Origin: a virus
IMG/VR virus record: IMGVR_UViG_3300008120_000059
Location: 64,001 to 128,000 of that record
Length of the DNA stretch: 64,000 bases
Reading direction: 5' to 3' (one strand)
The translations under genes and the position numbers were made by a program. Below the pieces are notes generated by a model. It did not search any database. It saw only the letters and a list, made by a program, of their open reading frames with translations, and was not told the origin of the DNA. Positions 56,701 through 64,000 of the stretch are shown here, piece by piece. Each line of letters starts with the position of its first letter. Position 1 is the stretch's first letter.

Positions 56701-57910
56701 TTGGGTAGTCGTCCCAATTTAATGAAAACGCATATGAACCATCAACGTCGGAATTGTACTCCCTAATGTTTGGTATCAAATAACTAGCAACATATCTAAC
56801 CCTACCTAAAGTTTCATTTTTACCTGATATTCTGAATCTATAACAAGCCGATGTTGGTATTCCTTTGTTAGGGTCATTTGTTGTTTCATTTTCACCAAAT
56901 TCATTTGTGTACACAAAATCCATGTTCATGGGTAATGGGACCACAAATGAACCATCGTCCTCGATATCTTCTTGTATTTCGTATCTCTCAAGTATTGGTC
57001 GACCACTACTGTCTTTATTTGGTGTAAACCTTATTATTTCAATAACAGCATCAAATGTGGTTAAATCACATTTTCGACCCATCTCACCTCTTGGTCTACA
57101 ATTTTTATTTATTGTATTTTTACCTTTATCCGAATATATTGAACCTAATAGATACGCTTTTGGCTCTACTTTAACCCCTTTACTTGATAAATCAAAATCA
57201 GTTCTGGTTAATCCAATTTCACATAAATCTTCGTTACCCCAAAAAGGATAAACTTCTATAGTTTGATTAAAAGAAACTATTTGAGGTAAAGTGTCTAAAT
57301 CATTTGACGCTTTGTACGAATATGTATTTTTGAATTTGTCAACACCTAAACCTTGTCTAATAAAATCGTCAGGTCTAAGTGAAAAACACCCAATATCAGA
57401 TAAATCTACATCAACATGAATTGTTTGTGTCCCTACAGGAACACCCCAAATCATGAAGTCACCAGCATCGTTTGTTTTTACAGTGTATTTGTAATATTTT
57501 TCATAAACCTCAAGAACCTCTTCTCTCGTTAAAATATCTTTTTGGTCAGGGAATGTACCGGTTGGTTCGTGTCCACCGTGTTGTTTTCGACTTGGTAAAA
57601 GATTATATCTATATCCTTCATCATTTTTACTATCTACCGTGGTAAATGGATATAACTCAGAAATTACGGGGTCGTTTGAATCTTCTTCGGATATTGGAAT
57701 GAAAATAGAAACTCTAGCATTTGGAACACCGAATCCATTGTTTACAAAGATTCTTCCACAAACAACACCATAGTCCGCACACATTGAGGAGTATACCTCC
57801 GTCTGTGTGAATTTAAGGGATAATATTTCCAATAAGTCAAAGTCGTTTTTTAATTCGACAACAACTTTTTGGTCTTTACCTATATTTGTGGAAATTCTGT
57901 GTTTCTGCAT
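53786..57910 (-). CDS. large baseplate-region structural protein with hydrophobic segment, 1,374 aa
   Basis: Positionally this gene follows gp6 as gene 7 does in T4, but no sequence relation to gp7 is visible. The N-terminal part has a carboxypeptidase-regulatory-like/prealbumin-type beta domain: GRIFVNNGFGVPNARVSIFI, then NDAGDFMIWGVPVGTQTIHV. Residues about 477-520 are strikingly hydrophobic (FSFAILLAIIINAF, then VIYTAFVGAVQIIIAPFQLI), enough for one or two membrane helices, unusual in a virion wedge protein. The following 400 residues carry Cys-rich beta modules (CNNLNLMVVGQ, CSIKCDTRSG). An upstream TATTTAT element lies 6 nt from the ATG. Confidence 0.7.
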   Translation of the reverse strand: MQKHRISTNIGKDQKVVVELKNDFDLLEILSLKFTQTEVYSSMCADYGVVCGRIFVNNGFGVPNARVSIFIPISEEDSNDPVISELYPFTTVDSKNDEGYRYNLLPSRKQHGGHEPTGTFPDQKDILTREEVLEVYEKYYKYTVKTNDAGDFMIWGVPVGTQTIHVDVDLSDIGCFSLRPDDFIRQGLGVDKFKNTYSYKASNDLDTLPQIVSFNQTIEVYPFWGNEDLCEIGLTRTDFDLSSKGVKVEPKAYLLGSIYSDKGKNTINKNCRPRGEMGRKCDLTTFDAVIEIIRFTPNKDSSGRPILERYEIQEDIEDDGSFVVPLPMNMDFVYTNEFGENETTNDPNKGIPTSACYRFRISGKNETLGRVRYVASYLIPNIREYNSDVDGSYAFSLNWDDYPTSATSSSVIFNQTYGSYYPEDYFYRFTYNKVYTVTSYMGGHFKGGKDNFLGIKDIAPKAEEDCESSVVTPPINYAWRKFSFAILLAIIINAFERVIYTAFVGAVQIIIAPFQLIYEKVRIGPWNILGWTFYWAPFDGWDESIIEPLQALGTVRLSLTIYPECESCDEIQVFTEDSSTDTDPSNIYQKVASGTAVRDKLTFLVNCTTYTLPPPTTGTTTYTWRDCTNNSIQSQSIPFSGSSVTGVCARDGSMSYAGGDGVPVVTGTCDSTVTDIFICDYDPTEREYFLSESPSSGLTSYYYTGYTYGQSLSTIINNIIVNPNRNYYIRVTSYLAHSGAQTADITALSGLTTGNSYTFLYRNYTCGSTTGVLGRDLASANSWLQWNDPTIPKDYVWSGFTYEIYDSNYPITGSTTSSFDSTSLPEGCLSQNTIYDDSGIVKISYCASGTTADYSGTTANPGTNCNNLNLMVVGQAAANDLSKNPCSIKCDTRSGFSEFRFGVYTVIPAAHTDNRDVQFKLIREYARRKLVNKVFCEGIANYSFFDNWLAGSLYMFPFKARVRWDNEETLDLNVRGTNYCQNLLYYKVSEKTSNDAVKKFYYRSTKWNGSIFQKTASGSEFSTLRHPTTIMDLGPRDEFIKEICVDPTLDPNCSIVRSIGSTSYQNFKEMLGLYINYRLDTNANYNYKDFFSNNGYTSYYPFNTNKEILNGDVLQLISINNEAGIEEFDLQNRYYGQYSPVILDPDDYVQLFKSQSGTTNGPMPINFVLDDDGYRVRVCLNEPGRLTESSQIVPFFYWDKDGQGFGEGYGQSWDYATVVSQRLQGMTYNYAFTGDSTYNYVLFPMTKTYSGDTFTIAGADVNDGSFDVEDTNDVHLNYNNQEEGFTVLHITSGTTLSPDAGTLWIRVGEVGGWASKPWNNDVDFILKPTQVNYTGNKQILSTPFLFYFGLRPGATAVDKFIKLFGPKGAFPSQE

Positions 57911-57916
57911 TATTCT

Positions 57917-57924
57917 ATAAATAG
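57917..57924 (-). promoter_or_regulatory. TATTTAT motif upstream of the 1,374-aa gene
   Basis: CTATTTAT on the coding strand, 6 nt before the ATG at 57910. Confidence 0.45.
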
Positions 57925-57962
57925 AAAATTATGGATTTCCAGAAAAATAAATAAAAATTAAA

Positions 57963-59795
57963 TTAGAATGTAGTCGTTCCTAATGTTTTTACTCTAACTT
58001 TTATATCTTTCTGAGGAAATCTTATTTGATATATTTGGTTAGATTTCATATAGATAGTCATATCGGATTGAGCAATTTCTTTTGTGGTTGGGTCAATATA
58101 TGATTGTAACACTTCAGAAGATGAATATTCTCCACCTACGTTATTGAAAACTCTTATATCGACAGCGTTTACCACTCCATTTACTTCACCTATTGTTTTA
58201 TATAAATCACCAACAAATAATGGGTCACCCATTTTTCTTTTTTCAATTGAAAAATAACTAACAGTATCCTCGATAATAGTTTTAACAATCTCTGTTTGGT
58301 TACCATTTTTATCAATAACAACGTCAATCTCTAGTGTGAAATCAACCACTTCACCGCTTTGAACTTCTAAAAAGTCATTAACCATTCGGTACTCGGCTAA
58401 GTAAGATAAAATGTTGTTTTTTAATGTGTTTGAAACAGTATCAATAAGATTACCATTCTCATCATATGACAATAATTTAATTTTTATTTTATTGTCTTCT
58501 TCCATCACGTTTACCTTAGCGGGAGCCCCATATGTTGATGGCATTGTCTCAATTAAAGATTTATAATCATTAAGAGTTACCGCCCTATTTTGTGCAGAGA
58601 AGTTATATGCTATCATGTTTCTAACTTCTTCAATTGTGGGTTGGTCCGCACCTCCAACAGCTGGTGTTACGTTGGTTACGGTTAAAGAATTTTGTACTTG
58701 AGTGTTCGTTGATGAGTTAGGTCCATTAATAGAAAATTCAACATTATCTACACTTGTAATAATATCAATACCGAGATTACTATCCTTACCTCCTCCAATT
58801 CTATATTTTATGAATAACGTTGTATTTGATTTCGGTAAAGCACCTAATGATAGGTTATTCAAATACGTTCCAAGACTTACTCTTAAAGTACCTTGGTTAT
58901 AGTTGTCCAAATTATCCAATGGATTAACATTACCAGAACCAAATGTTACCGAAAAATAATTTTCGGGAGTATATTCTGTAATAAATTTATTTGTAACTGG
59001 AACGTATGTTCCCGATATGAAATTATCACTATCAGATGCCGATGTTGGGTCGGGCACAAATACTTTATCTTGTATTAATGATTTTACTTCGTACCATTTA
59101 TTTTCAGAACTTAAAAATTCAGAGTTAGTTGGATTATTTACAAAGTTTGTTCCCTCTTTATGAATTACTCCACTCACCCCTAATATGTTTTGTTCAGGTA
59201 AGAATATTTTTAAGAAAGGTTTTTGGTCAACTTCTGTTATAACTTTTCTATATATTCTTGTTACACCATTTACAACAGCTTCTCTTTTTACAATTGAGTA
59301 TGATATGAGTCTATTATTACCATCAAAATTTGGGATTTTTAATCTGTTTGGTTCACCTCTTTTATTGAAGGGATTTGAGAAATCAATATCGTCGATGGTT
59401 TCAAAAACTTGTCCCCCACCCGATACTTGTGCACCTGATTTTATAGTCCCCAAATAACGCTCATCTTCTTTATCTCCTCTAACAGGTACTTGTATTGTAA
59501 AATCACACAAAGAAACCGATGGTCTATTACCTGGTATTCTCATACCATATGTTTTGGCAATATGATACAATGATTGTCTTTGTTGTGCAAAATCTAGCAT
59601 TGTCTCTTGCCAAACCCTATCAATGTGAAAATGTAAATTGTCTGTCACAGCGGCATTTAAATCCAATAAAACAGAATAAATTGATGCGTCATTTGTATTC
59701 TTAATCAAATCGGGATAATATTCCCTTGTGAGATTAACTAGTTCCTGTCTTAAACTCGCAAAGTCTCTGACGGCGTATGATATTTTTTTAGCCAT
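57963..59795 (-). CDS. baseplate wedge protein, gp6/baseplate J-like
   Basis: A 610-aa protein with the baseplate J/gp6 pattern. An N-terminal helical segment (SYAVRDFASLRQELVNLTRE then YYPDLIKNTNDASIYSVLLD) is followed by NLHFHIDRVWQETMLDFAQQ. Further on, residues about 385-430 (PTIEEVRNMIAYNFSAQNRA then VTLNDYKSLIETMPS) match the conserved J-family core. T4 gp6 (660 aa) forms the wedge ring that rearranges on contraction. It begins one base from the end of the gp25-like gene, the usual pairing in contractile phages, and is followed by about 50 nt before the 1,374-aa gene. Confidence 0.88.
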   Translation of the reverse strand: MAKKISYAVRDFASLRQELVNLTREYYPDLIKNTNDASIYSVLLDLNAAVTDNLHFHIDRVWQETMLDFAQQRQSLYHIAKTYGMRIPGNRPSVSLCDFTIQVPVRGDKEDERYLGTIKSGAQVSGGGQVFETIDDIDFSNPFNKRGEPNRLKIPNFDGNNRLISYSIVKREAVVNGVTRIYRKVITEVDQKPFLKIFLPEQNILGVSGVIHKEGTNFVNNPTNSEFLSSENKWYEVKSLIQDKVFVPDPTSASDSDNFISGTYVPVTNKFITEYTPENYFSVTFGSGNVNPLDNLDNYNQGTLRVSLGTYLNNLSLGALPKSNTTLFIKYRIGGGKDSNLGIDIITSVDNVEFSINGPNSSTNTQVQNSLTVTNVTPAVGGADQPTIEEVRNMIAYNFSAQNRAVTLNDYKSLIETMPSTYGAPAKVNVMEEDNKIKIKLLSYDENGNLIDTVSNTLKNNILSYLAEYRMVNDFLEVQSGEVVDFTLEIDVVIDKNGNQTEIVKTIIEDTVSYFSIEKRKMGDPLFVGDLYKTIGEVNGVVNAVDIRVFNNVGGEYSSSEVLQSYIDPTTKEIAQSDMTIYMKSNQIYQIRFPQKDIKVRVKTLGTTTF

Positions 59796-59796
59796 A

Positions 59797-60249
59797 TTAT
59801 ATGTTAATAATTATAAAATCGGACGAAACAAAAGGTTCGTTATTTATGTCATAGTCAATTCGAACTTTTGCGGTATATGGTTTGGTTGAATAATCAGAAA
59901 CTCTAAACAATCTTGAGTCCTCATCTTCTTGTGGGCTCATAGATTCTTCAGGGTCTTGGTCAGCGGGTGTAACTCTAATTGATTTTATTTCTAAATTAGG
60001 TATGTATAATTTCACCGCAGTTCTTATTTCATCTTCTATCTGACCCCATGTTACAGCGTCATTTGGTTCAAAAATAAATTCATATAATCTAGTCCCAAAA
60101 TCAGGTAAATAATATCTTGAACCCTTTCTTGTTAATAACAAGTGAATCAAGTTTGCACGAATCTCTCTCTCAGGGGTTTCGGTCATAACCAAAAAATCAC
60201 CCTTAGGACTAATTCTGAATGGAAAATCTATACCATATGTAATCGCCAT
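59797..60249 (-). CDS. baseplate wedge protein, gp25-like
   Basis: A 150-aa gp25/lysozyme-like-family wedge protein that links the wedge to the tail tube/sheath start. The family core is clear: ETPEREIRANLIHLLLTRKG, then SRYYLPDFGTRLYEFIFEPND (the R-x-x-P-x-FG...EPND pattern), and IKSIRVTPADQDP. It is followed within two bases by the gp6-like gene. Upstream is a TATTTAT element, and then a terminator for the nrd genes. Confidence 0.9.
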   Translation of the reverse strand: MAITYGIDFPFRISPKGDFLVMTETPEREIRANLIHLLLTRKGSRYYLPDFGTRLYEFIFEPNDAVTWGQIEDEIRTAVKLYIPNLEIKSIRVTPADQDPEESMSPQEDEDSRLFRVSDYSTKPYTAKVRIDYDINNEPFVSSDFIIINI

Positions 60250-60253
60250 ACTA

Positions 60254-60262
60254 ATAAATATA
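60254..60262 (-). promoter_or_regulatory. TATTTAT motif upstream of the gp25-like gene
   Basis: TATATTTAT on the coding strand, 4 nt before the ATG at 60249, immediately after the nrd terminator. This is consistent with a fresh transcription start for the baseplate genes. Confidence 0.45.
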
Positions 60263-60286
60263 ACTAAAGAACAAATACTAATAAAT

Positions 60287-60313
60287 AAAAAAATCCCAAC
60301 CGAAGTTGGGATT
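60287..60313 (-). terminator. UUCG-loop intrinsic terminator after nrdA
   Basis: On the minus strand AATCCCAAC-TTCG-GTTGGGATT forms a 9-bp stem with a stable UUCG tetraloop and is followed by T residues (60291-60287 and beyond). It closes the nrdB-nrdA unit ahead of the baseplate genes. Confidence 0.9.
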
Positions 60314-60318
60314 ATATA

Positions 60319-60353
60319 TTGTTTGATTTTTTTGCTCCTGTATAATCAAACAA
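60319..60353. repeat. second inverted repeat beside the nrd terminator
   Basis: Arms ttgtttgatt (60319-60328) and aatcaaacaa (60344-60353) with a 15-nt loop. It lies between the nrdA stop and the terminator, with no T-tract of its own. It could be an mRNA-stabilising 3' hairpin or a protein-binding site. Confidence 0.5.
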
Positions 60354-60399
60354 AGTAGATGTATGGTTAATTATAAAATATCAATGGAGCCACCTACAG

Positions 60400-62832
60400 T
60401 TACGAGCCACAACCTTCACATTCAAAAGGAGAATCTGTTGGTCTTGATGGTATTGACATCTCCACGACTTCTTCTTCTTTTTGATTATTTTGGTTGTATG
60501 AAGTATTTTGTACTTCTTTAGCTTCAACTGTGGGTTTTGCTGTTGAGGTGTCGATTCCTAAACCCTTTAATGGGTCAACAGCAGCTCTGGTTCGTAAATA
60601 ATACATACCCGTTTTTAAACCAAGTTTCCATCCATAAAGATGTGCGGCTAAAACTTTGGTTTTGTTTGCGTTGTCAATAAATAAATTTAAAGACTGTGAT
60701 TGGTCAATGTAAATTGACCTGTTTGCCGCCATGGTTAAGATTCTTTTTTGAGACATTTCCCAAACTGTTTTGTAAACTTCTTTCACATCAACAGGTACCT
60801 CAGGAATGTTTTGAACAGAACCATTTTCCATGATTAGTTTTTTCTTTAATTCGTCAGACCACAATCCTCTTTCAAGTAATTCATTTACGAGATGTTTATT
60901 GATTACAATAAATTCACCTCCTAATGTTCTTCTTGAGTAAAGGTTAGATGTAAATGGTTCAAATGCTTCATTATTACCAAGAATTTGTGCGGTAGATGCT
61001 GTTGGCATAGGAGCAACTAATAGAGAGTTTCTTACACCATGTTTAACAACATCTTTTCTTAGTGACTTCCAATCCCATCTTCCACTTGTGTCCTTGTCTG
61101 TTTTACCCCATAACTCGTATTGAAATTGACCTTTAGATAACGGAGAACCTTCAAATGAAGAGTACGCCCCGTTTTCAACAGCCAAGTCTTTAGACGATGT
61201 GAGAGCCGCGAAATAAATTGTTTCAAATATTTCTACTTGTAATTTGTCCGAATCCTCACTTTCAAAAGGTAATTTTAACATACAAAACACATCCGCCAAT
61301 CCTTGTACACCTAAACCAACTGGTCTATGTTTCATGTTTGAAAGTTTTGTTTCCTCAGTAGGGTAAAAATTCAAATCAATAACGTTGTTTAGGTTTTTCA
61401 CAACTTGATATACATTATCATAAAGTAGTTCATGATTAAATTCTTTATTAATGATGTATTTTGGTAATGCGATTGACGCTAAATTACAAACCGCTTGTTC
61501 TGTTGGGCTTGAGTACTCAATAATCTCGGTACACAAATTAGATGATTTAATTGTACCTAAGTTCTTTTGGTTTGATTTGTAATTAGCAGCATCCTTGTAC
61601 AACATGTATGGGGTACCGGTCTCAATTTGTGCCGTTAAAATTGCGTCCATTAATTTTCTCGCTTTAACAACTTTTCTTGCTCGACCCTCTTTCTCATACC
61701 TTTCGTACAATTCTGTGAATTCTTGAGTAAAAGAAAATGGGTCATCATAAGCGTCTGACAAACCAGGAGCTTCATCAGGTGAAAATAGTGACCACTCCCC
61801 GTCTTCCTCAACTCTTTTCATAAAAAGATTGGGTGTCCACATCGCTAAGAATAAATCACGAGCCCTTAATTCTTCTTTACCGTGATTTTTTCTCAAATCA
61901 ATAAATTCAAAAACATCTGCGTGCCATGGCTCAAGATAAATCGCGAAAGAACCTTTTCTTTTACCACCCTGATTAATCCAACGAGCGACTTCATTGTATG
62001 TTTTCATCATCGGGAGTAGTCCGTCTGATTCACCACCTGTTCCTTTAATATATGAACCCTTGGCTCTAACATCATGAACATGTAGTCCGATACCACCAGC
62101 CCATTTTGAAATTTTAGCAACATCTTTAATTGTGTCAAACAAACCATCAATGTCATCACCTTTATTACCAATTAAGAAACAAGAAGACATTTGTGGTCTA
62201 CGAGTACCGGCATTAAACAAAGTTGGAGTTGCGTGAGTGTAAAAATGTTGTGATAAATCGTCATAAATTCTCAAAGCAGTTTCTAAGTCACCATTACAAA
62301 TACCAACAGCAACTCTCATGTACATATATTGAGGTCTTTCAACGATTCTTCTTCCGATTTTCAAAAGGTAAGAACGTTCAAGAGTTTTAAATCCAAAATA
62401 ATCAAAATCAAAATCTCTCTCTTGAACAATCGCACCATCTAAAGATTCTTTGTTTTGAATCACAAATTGATAAACCTCATCTGATATTAAAGATGAATCT
62501 TTTCCTGTTCTTGGTTCAATAAATGAGTGAAGTTCTTTAATACATTGGGAAAACTTTTTTGGTGTCGTTTTATGTAGATTTGACACCGCCAATCTTCCAG
62601 CTAATTTAGCATAGTCTGAATGTGTTGTTACCATAGACGCAGCCGTCTCGGCTGCTAATGTGTCCAACTCAGTTGTAGATATACCATCGTAAATCCCTTG
62701 AGTAACTTTAAGAGTCACTAATGTTGGGTCAATGTATTCTAAATTCAAATCATCACAGAAATATTGTATTCTTCTGGTGATTTTGTCATATCTCATTTCT
62801 TCCAATGAGCCATCTCTCTTTTTTACTTTCAT
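60400..62832 (-). CDS. nrdA: ribonucleoside-diphosphate reductase alpha subunit, class Ia
   Basis: An 810-aa NrdA that reduces ribonucleotides to deoxyribonucleotides for phage DNA synthesis. The N-terminus (KVKKRDGSLEEMRYDKITRR) is an ATP-cone. Active-site pieces are SSCFLIGNKGDD (first redox Cys), SSNLCTEIIEYSS (Asn, Cys, Glu) with AVCNLASIAL nearby, and PMPTASTAQILGNNEAFEPF. The tail ends ECEGCGS, carrying the CxxC pair that passes electrons from thioredoxin or glutaredoxin. Length matches bacterial NrdA (about 760 aa) and no intein is visible. It lies 7 nt after nrdB. Confidence 0.95.
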   Translation of the reverse strand: MKVKKRDGSLEEMRYDKITRRIQYFCDDLNLEYIDPTLVTLKVTQGIYDGISTTELDTLAAETAASMVTTHSDYAKLAGRLAVSNLHKTTPKKFSQCIKELHSFIEPRTGKDSSLISDEVYQFVIQNKESLDGAIVQERDFDFDYFGFKTLERSYLLKIGRRIVERPQYMYMRVAVGICNGDLETALRIYDDLSQHFYTHATPTLFNAGTRRPQMSSCFLIGNKGDDIDGLFDTIKDVAKISKWAGGIGLHVHDVRAKGSYIKGTGGESDGLLPMMKTYNEVARWINQGGKRKGSFAIYLEPWHADVFEFIDLRKNHGKEELRARDLFLAMWTPNLFMKRVEEDGEWSLFSPDEAPGLSDAYDDPFSFTQEFTELYERYEKEGRARKVVKARKLMDAILTAQIETGTPYMLYKDAANYKSNQKNLGTIKSSNLCTEIIEYSSPTEQAVCNLASIALPKYIINKEFNHELLYDNVYQVVKNLNNVIDLNFYPTEETKLSNMKHRPVGLGVQGLADVFCMLKLPFESEDSDKLQVEIFETIYFAALTSSKDLAVENGAYSSFEGSPLSKGQFQYELWGKTDKDTSGRWDWKSLRKDVVKHGVRNSLLVAPMPTASTAQILGNNEAFEPFTSNLYSRRTLGGEFIVINKHLVNELLERGLWSDELKKKLIMENGSVQNIPEVPVDVKEVYKTVWEMSQKRILTMAANRSIYIDQSQSLNLFIDNANKTKVLAAHLYGWKLGLKTGMYYLRTRAAVDPLKGLGIDTSTAKPTVEAKEVQNTSYNQNNQKEEEVVEMSIPSRPTDSPFECEGCGS

Positions 62833-62839
62833 AATCTAA

Positions 62840-63817
62840 TTAAAAATCTATATCTTCAAATGATGTATCCATATCTTCAATGGAAACGTTATTATTCACA
62901 CCAGCTTTTTGATATTCAGCAACTCTTTTTTCAAAGAAATTAGTCTTACCTTGAAGAGCAATATTTTGCATGAAATCAAATGGATTTTCAACATTGTAGA
63001 CCTTTGAACAATTTAATGACATTAATAGTCTATCGGTCACAAATTCCAAATATTGAGACATCAAATCTGAATTCATACCAATTAGTTTAACAGGTAGTGC
63101 CTCTAAAATAAATTCTTTTTCAATCTCTAAAGCTCCACAGATAATGTCTTTAATTCTCTTCTCACTTAATTTATTTTCAATATGGTGATTAAACAAATGA
63201 CAAGCAAAGTCACAGTGCATTCCTTCATCTCTTGAAATAAGCTCATTTGAAAAGGTTAAACCCGGCATTAAACCACGTTTTTTGAGCCAGAAAATAGAAC
63301 AGAATGAGCCAGAAAAGAAAATACCCTCAACAGCAGCAAAGGCAATAAGTCTTTCAACGAAGGTACCCTTTTCAATATACTTTAACGCCCATTCCGCCTT
63401 TTTCTTAACAGCAGGGATTGTGTCAATTGCATTAAATAATCTACCTTGTTCTTGTTTATCCTTGATATATGTATCAATCAACAAAGAATAAGTTTCACTG
63501 TGAATATTTTCCATCATGATTTGGAAACCATAAAACATTTTAGCTTCCGTATATTGTACCGCATTCACAAAATTCATTGCAATGTTTTCATTTACAATAC
63601 CATCCGAAGCGGCGAAAAATGCTAATACGTTTTTAACAAAATGTTGTTCATCTTCATTTAGTTTGTTTTCCCAATCATAAATGTCTTGAGCTAAATCAAT
63701 TTCTTCAGCAGTCCAAAAACATGCTTCTTGTTGTTTGTAAAGTTTCCAAATGTCGTGGTGTTCGATTGGAAAAAGGACAAAACGTCCTGGATTTTCTTTC
63801 AAAATCTTCTCTGTCAT
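62840..63817 (-). CDS. nrdB: ribonucleoside-diphosphate reductase beta subunit, class Ia
   Basis: A 325-aa NrdB carrying the di-iron/tyrosyl radical centre. Metal ligands and radical site are visible: Asp72 in [14 protein letters not shown], Glu103/His106 and Tyr110 in [15 protein letters not shown], and the later pair in [16 protein letters not shown]. The sequence closely follows the eukaryote/large-DNA-virus type of R2 ([14 protein letters not shown]). The C-terminus ([13 protein letters not shown]) is the acidic tail that docks on NrdA. It is followed at once by nrdA and preceded by a partial unknown gene. Confidence 0.95.
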   Translation of the reverse strand: MTEKILKENPGRFVLFPIEHHDIWKLYKQQEACFWTAEEIDLAQDIYDWENKLNEDEQHFVKNVLAFFAASDGIVNENIAMNFVNAVQYTEAKMFYGFQIMMENIHSETYSLLIDTYIKDKQEQGRLFNAIDTIPAVKKKAEWALKYIEKGTFVERLIAFAAVEGIFFSGSFCSIFWLKKRGLMPGLTFSNELISRDEGMHCDFACHLFNHHIENKLSEKRIKDIICGALEIEKEFILEALPVKLIGMNSDLMSQYLEFVTDRLLMSLNCSKVYNVENPFDFMQNIALQGKTNFFEKRVAEYQKAGVNNNVSIEDMDTSFEDIDF

Positions 63818-63831
63818 GGTGATAATAATTA

Positions 63832-64000
63832 TTAATTTCTGTTTAAAGTTTCCTGTCTTTTGGTGAAAGCTTCTCTCACCCTGTCAGCAGCGTTTTTTTG
63901 TTTCTCCTCTTTATGACCAAGGAGTGTTGTTTGAGACTCAGTATCAATGACTAACAGTCTATTGTCAAATTTACAATTCTGCCAAATAATTCCGTCACGA
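63832..64000 (-). CDS. partial hypothetical protein (N-terminus outside window)
   Basis: The frame is open from the right edge to TAA at 63834-63832, giving the last 55 residues. These include [20 protein letters not shown] and a basic helical end ([19 protein letters not shown]). No family recognised. It lies 14 nt upstream of nrdB and may be in the same transcript. Confidence 0.65.
   Translation of the reverse strand, partial: RDGIIWQNCKFDNRLLVIDTESQTTLLGHKEEKQKNAADRVREAFTKRQETLNRN

Noticed and set aside
1-64000. tRNA genes, reverse transcriptase/diversity-generating element, transposase or integrase
   Set aside because: Searched by eye for characteristic motifs and found none; absence cannot be proven without tRNA and profile scans.

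Overview
This window is about 64 kb of a large, AT-rich tailed-phage genome of the T4-like (contractile-tail) kind. The diagnostic genes are a gp25-like baseplate wedge protein and a gp6/baseplate-J-like protein side by side, gp46/gp47-like (SbcC/SbcD-type) recombination subunits, a DnaG-type primase, a RuvC-like resolvase, class Ia ribonucleotide reductase (NrdA/NrdB) and a phage-encoded sigma-70 factor. The host is not shown directly. A small histone-H1-like basic protein, a signal peptide ending in AFSQT and the near-absence of Shine-Dalgarno sequences point to a Bacteroidetes-type (flavobacterial) host; this is inference. Almost every gene is on the minus strand. The exception is a two-gene plus-strand island at 2534-3333.

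Layout from the left. 1-2.5 kb: a partial AAA+ ATPase, a small protein, a D12-class adenine methyltransferase and a small basic ORF that is easy to miss (2329-2496). 2.5-4.5 kb: tiny accessory proteins, including the histone-H1-like protein. 4.5-9.6 kb: a zinc-ribbon-repeat protein, small unknowns, an amidase-fold protein lacking metal ligands, and a four-helix membrane protein with an acidic repeat tail and an apparent frameshift. 9.6-12.4 kb: sigma factor, a spanin-like overlapping pair and a ClpP-like protease. 12.4-19.5 kb: recombination and replication block (gp46, DUF1360-like membrane protein, gp47, PD-(D/E)XK nuclease, primase, terminator, RuvC-like resolvase).

19.6-44.7 kb is the most unusual part: a cassette of putative fibre/adhesin genes. 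Small Cys-containing modules are joined by long Thr/Pro linkers (P-T-x-T). It culminates in an enormous ORF at 28.6-44.7 kb. That ORF would encode one protein of about 5,376 residues if a 20-nt tandem duplication at 32081-32120 did not break the frame. One cassette gene also carries a YVTN/NHL-like beta-propeller.

44.8-60.2 kb is a tightly overlapping block of baseplate/tail genes ending upstream in gp6 and gp25. A UUCG-loop terminator separates it from nrdB-nrdA at 60.4-63.8 kb. A partial gene runs off the right edge.

A TATTTAT motif lies 4-26 nt upstream of at least eleven start codons, always in the coding orientation. It is a candidate phage promoter or initiation element, possibly read by the phage sigma factor. 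No tRNA gene, CRISPR array, insertion sequence or integrase was recognised.
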